A stretch of 5,131 bases of DNA, taken from the NCBI GenBank assembly GCA_040544425.1, contig JBEONO010000062.1:1-5131 (forward strand). Reading direction: 5' to 3'. Source of the DNA: Solimicrobium sp040544425. Lineage in GTDB: Bacteria; Pseudomonadota; Gammaproteobacteria; Burkholderiales; Burkholderiaceae_D. A model generated the notes under the pieces. It searched no databases. It was not told where the DNA came from and saw only the letters and a list, made by a program, of their open reading frames with translations. This document shows positions 4,356 to 5,131 of this stretch, in pieces (the stretch's first letter is position 1; every line of letters begins with the position of its first letter). Position numbers and translations under genes: made by a program.

Positions 4356-5131
4356 TCAGGCGTCAACGGCGGCGATTGACGTACGATACGACGTGCTGCT
4401 GATTCCATTGACATACGCGGTTGGTACGTGATCATCGTCGTTTTGATCGAAAGCCGCGTCAGTGTTGGCCTCGCCGGTAGAAACACCATCCCGGAAGGTG
4501 GCCGGAATGGGGCCGGAACCGGGCCGGAATGCCCCCGGAAACTGGGAGGCTTCACCCCGGAAACTTGCTGTCATACCCGCAGAACGCAACGTATCTGCAT
4601 CCAATAAGCCCATCAGGAAGGATTGACCACTTTCCCCTTCGCCACCATAGGCTAATTCATAACCACACTGTTGGCCGCGCCGACCGCCGTGCTGATGCAC
4701 ATATTCCATGTCGGCCAGTCGCGTTAAGTGGATGGCTAATTGGCTATTGCCCCAACCGGTCAATTCACGCACCTGACGGCGGCTAAAACGGAAATCGGCT
4801 TGCTGTAACGATTGGCGCTCGCATTCCGTTTTGACCCACGCGTGTAAGGTAGTGAGTAGCTTGCGTGTTTGTGGTGGCAATTCATCCAACGTCCGGCCCA
4901 GCACATCGTGCGCCAAGCGGTTTGCTGTGACGATATCGGAAGGCAGCACTTCAATATACCGAACGGCCTTGCCGCGATGCTGCACCGTGTGGATCGGGCG
5001 CTGATACTGATGCAAGAAAGCGATGGCACGAATGAGGGTTCTGTTGCAATAGCGAGTCCAAGGCGAATTTTTGGCAGGCGGATTCCGCCCTTCATTAAAC
5101 AGGACGGATTTTTCCTGCCAAAGCATAAAAT
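4356..5131 (-). CDS. C-terminal part of a primase-like (CHC2-type element) protein, cut by window edge
   Basis: The frame is open to the window edge; an ATG exists at 5126, but no stop lies before it and the protein probably starts outside. Visible blocks are NPPAKNSPWTRYCNRTLIRA at 16-35, AIAFLHQYQRPIHTVQHRG at 34-52, 'ANRLAHDVLGRTLDELPPQT' at 68-87, and a winged-helix-like part at about 113-157 (FSRRQVRELTGWGNSQL, then YVHQHGGRRGQQCGYEL). From memory these blocks are the conserved C-terminus of CHC2 zinc-finger/primase-like proteins found next to tyrosine recombinases in proteobacterial mobile elements; the zinc-finger part would be off the edge. After 'SFLMGLLDADTLR' (169-181) the tail is low in conservation-like features and is encoded partly by an 11-bp DNA repeat array. 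The stop is five bases before the recombinase ATG, so the two genes form a tight pair. Confidence 0.7.
   Translation of the reverse strand, partial: FMLWQEKSVLFNEGRNPPAKNSPWTRYCNRTLIRAIAFLHQYQRPIHTVQHRGKAVRYIEVLPSDIVTANRLAHDVLGRTLDELPPQTRKLLTTLHAWVKTECERQSLQQADFRFSRRQVRELTGWGNSQLAIHLTRLADMEYVHQHGGRRGQQCGYELAYGGEGESGQSFLMGLLDADTLRSAGMTASFRGEASQFPGAFRPGSGPIPATFRDGVSTGEANTDAAFDQNDDDHVPTAYVNGISSTSYRTSIAAVDA
4491..4567. repeat. 11-bp phased CCGGAA array (iteron-like) inside the primase-like gene
   Basis: CCGGAA occurs at 4491, 4502, 4513, 4524, 4535 and 4557, all at multiples of 11 bp; only the position at 4546 (gaggct) is degenerate. Several spacers are G-rich (ccggaatgggg, ccggaaccggg). Eleven base pairs is close to one helical turn, so the sites face the same side of the DNA. 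The array encodes residues about 187-212 of the primase-like protein, but the period is not a multiple of three and the protein shows no repeat, which argues for a DNA-level function such as protein binding. Confidence 0.85.

Overview
This window is a fragment of accessory DNA from a bacterium, most likely a proteobacterium of moderate GC content. The insertion-sequence families (IS66, ISNCY, IS3), the RHS toxin gene and the primase/recombinase pair suggest this, but nothing here fixes the genus. No housekeeping gene, rRNA, tRNA or CRISPR array is visible.

Left part, 1-617 (+ strand): a graveyard of insertion sequences. In order it holds the last 38 codons of an IS66 transposase, an IS66-type right terminal repeat present as two 30-bp tandem copies, an internal piece of an ISNCY transposase, and the C-terminal end of an IS3-family transposase (including its catalytic glutamate) with the IS3 right end. 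None can transpose by itself. Bases 618-825 are an AT-richer spacer with a short 20-bp-phased repeat that may be another IS end.

Middle, 826-3098 (- strand): a two-gene polymorphic-toxin cassette. The 582-aa RHS protein lacks its N-terminal part. It keeps the last YD repeats, the RHS core closing motif, a glycine-rich hydrophobic segment and a roughly 60-residue variable C-terminal tip that I take to be the toxin. Its stop codon overlaps the start of a 174-aa gene (TAATG), the expected position of the cognate immunity gene.

Right part, 3099-5131 (- strand): about 200 bp without a gene, then a complete tyrosine recombinase with all six catalytic positions, preceded by the C-terminal part of a protein resembling the end of CHC2-type primase-like proteins of mobile elements. 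The primase-like gene runs off the window. Its 3' end carries the most striking non-coding signal: CCGGAA at exact 11-bp phasing, six copies in seven positions, about 140 bp upstream of the recombinase start codon. Since 11 is not a multiple of 3, the protein is not repeated, so the signal appears to be selected as DNA.

All right-hand and middle genes point the same way: primase-like, recombinase, RHS tip, immunity. One reading is that a primase/recombinase mobile module abuts, or was inserted into, an RHS locus and left an orphan toxin/immunity tip downstream. Whether the recombinase moves the tip, and whether the 11-bp array is its control or recombination site, is inference.
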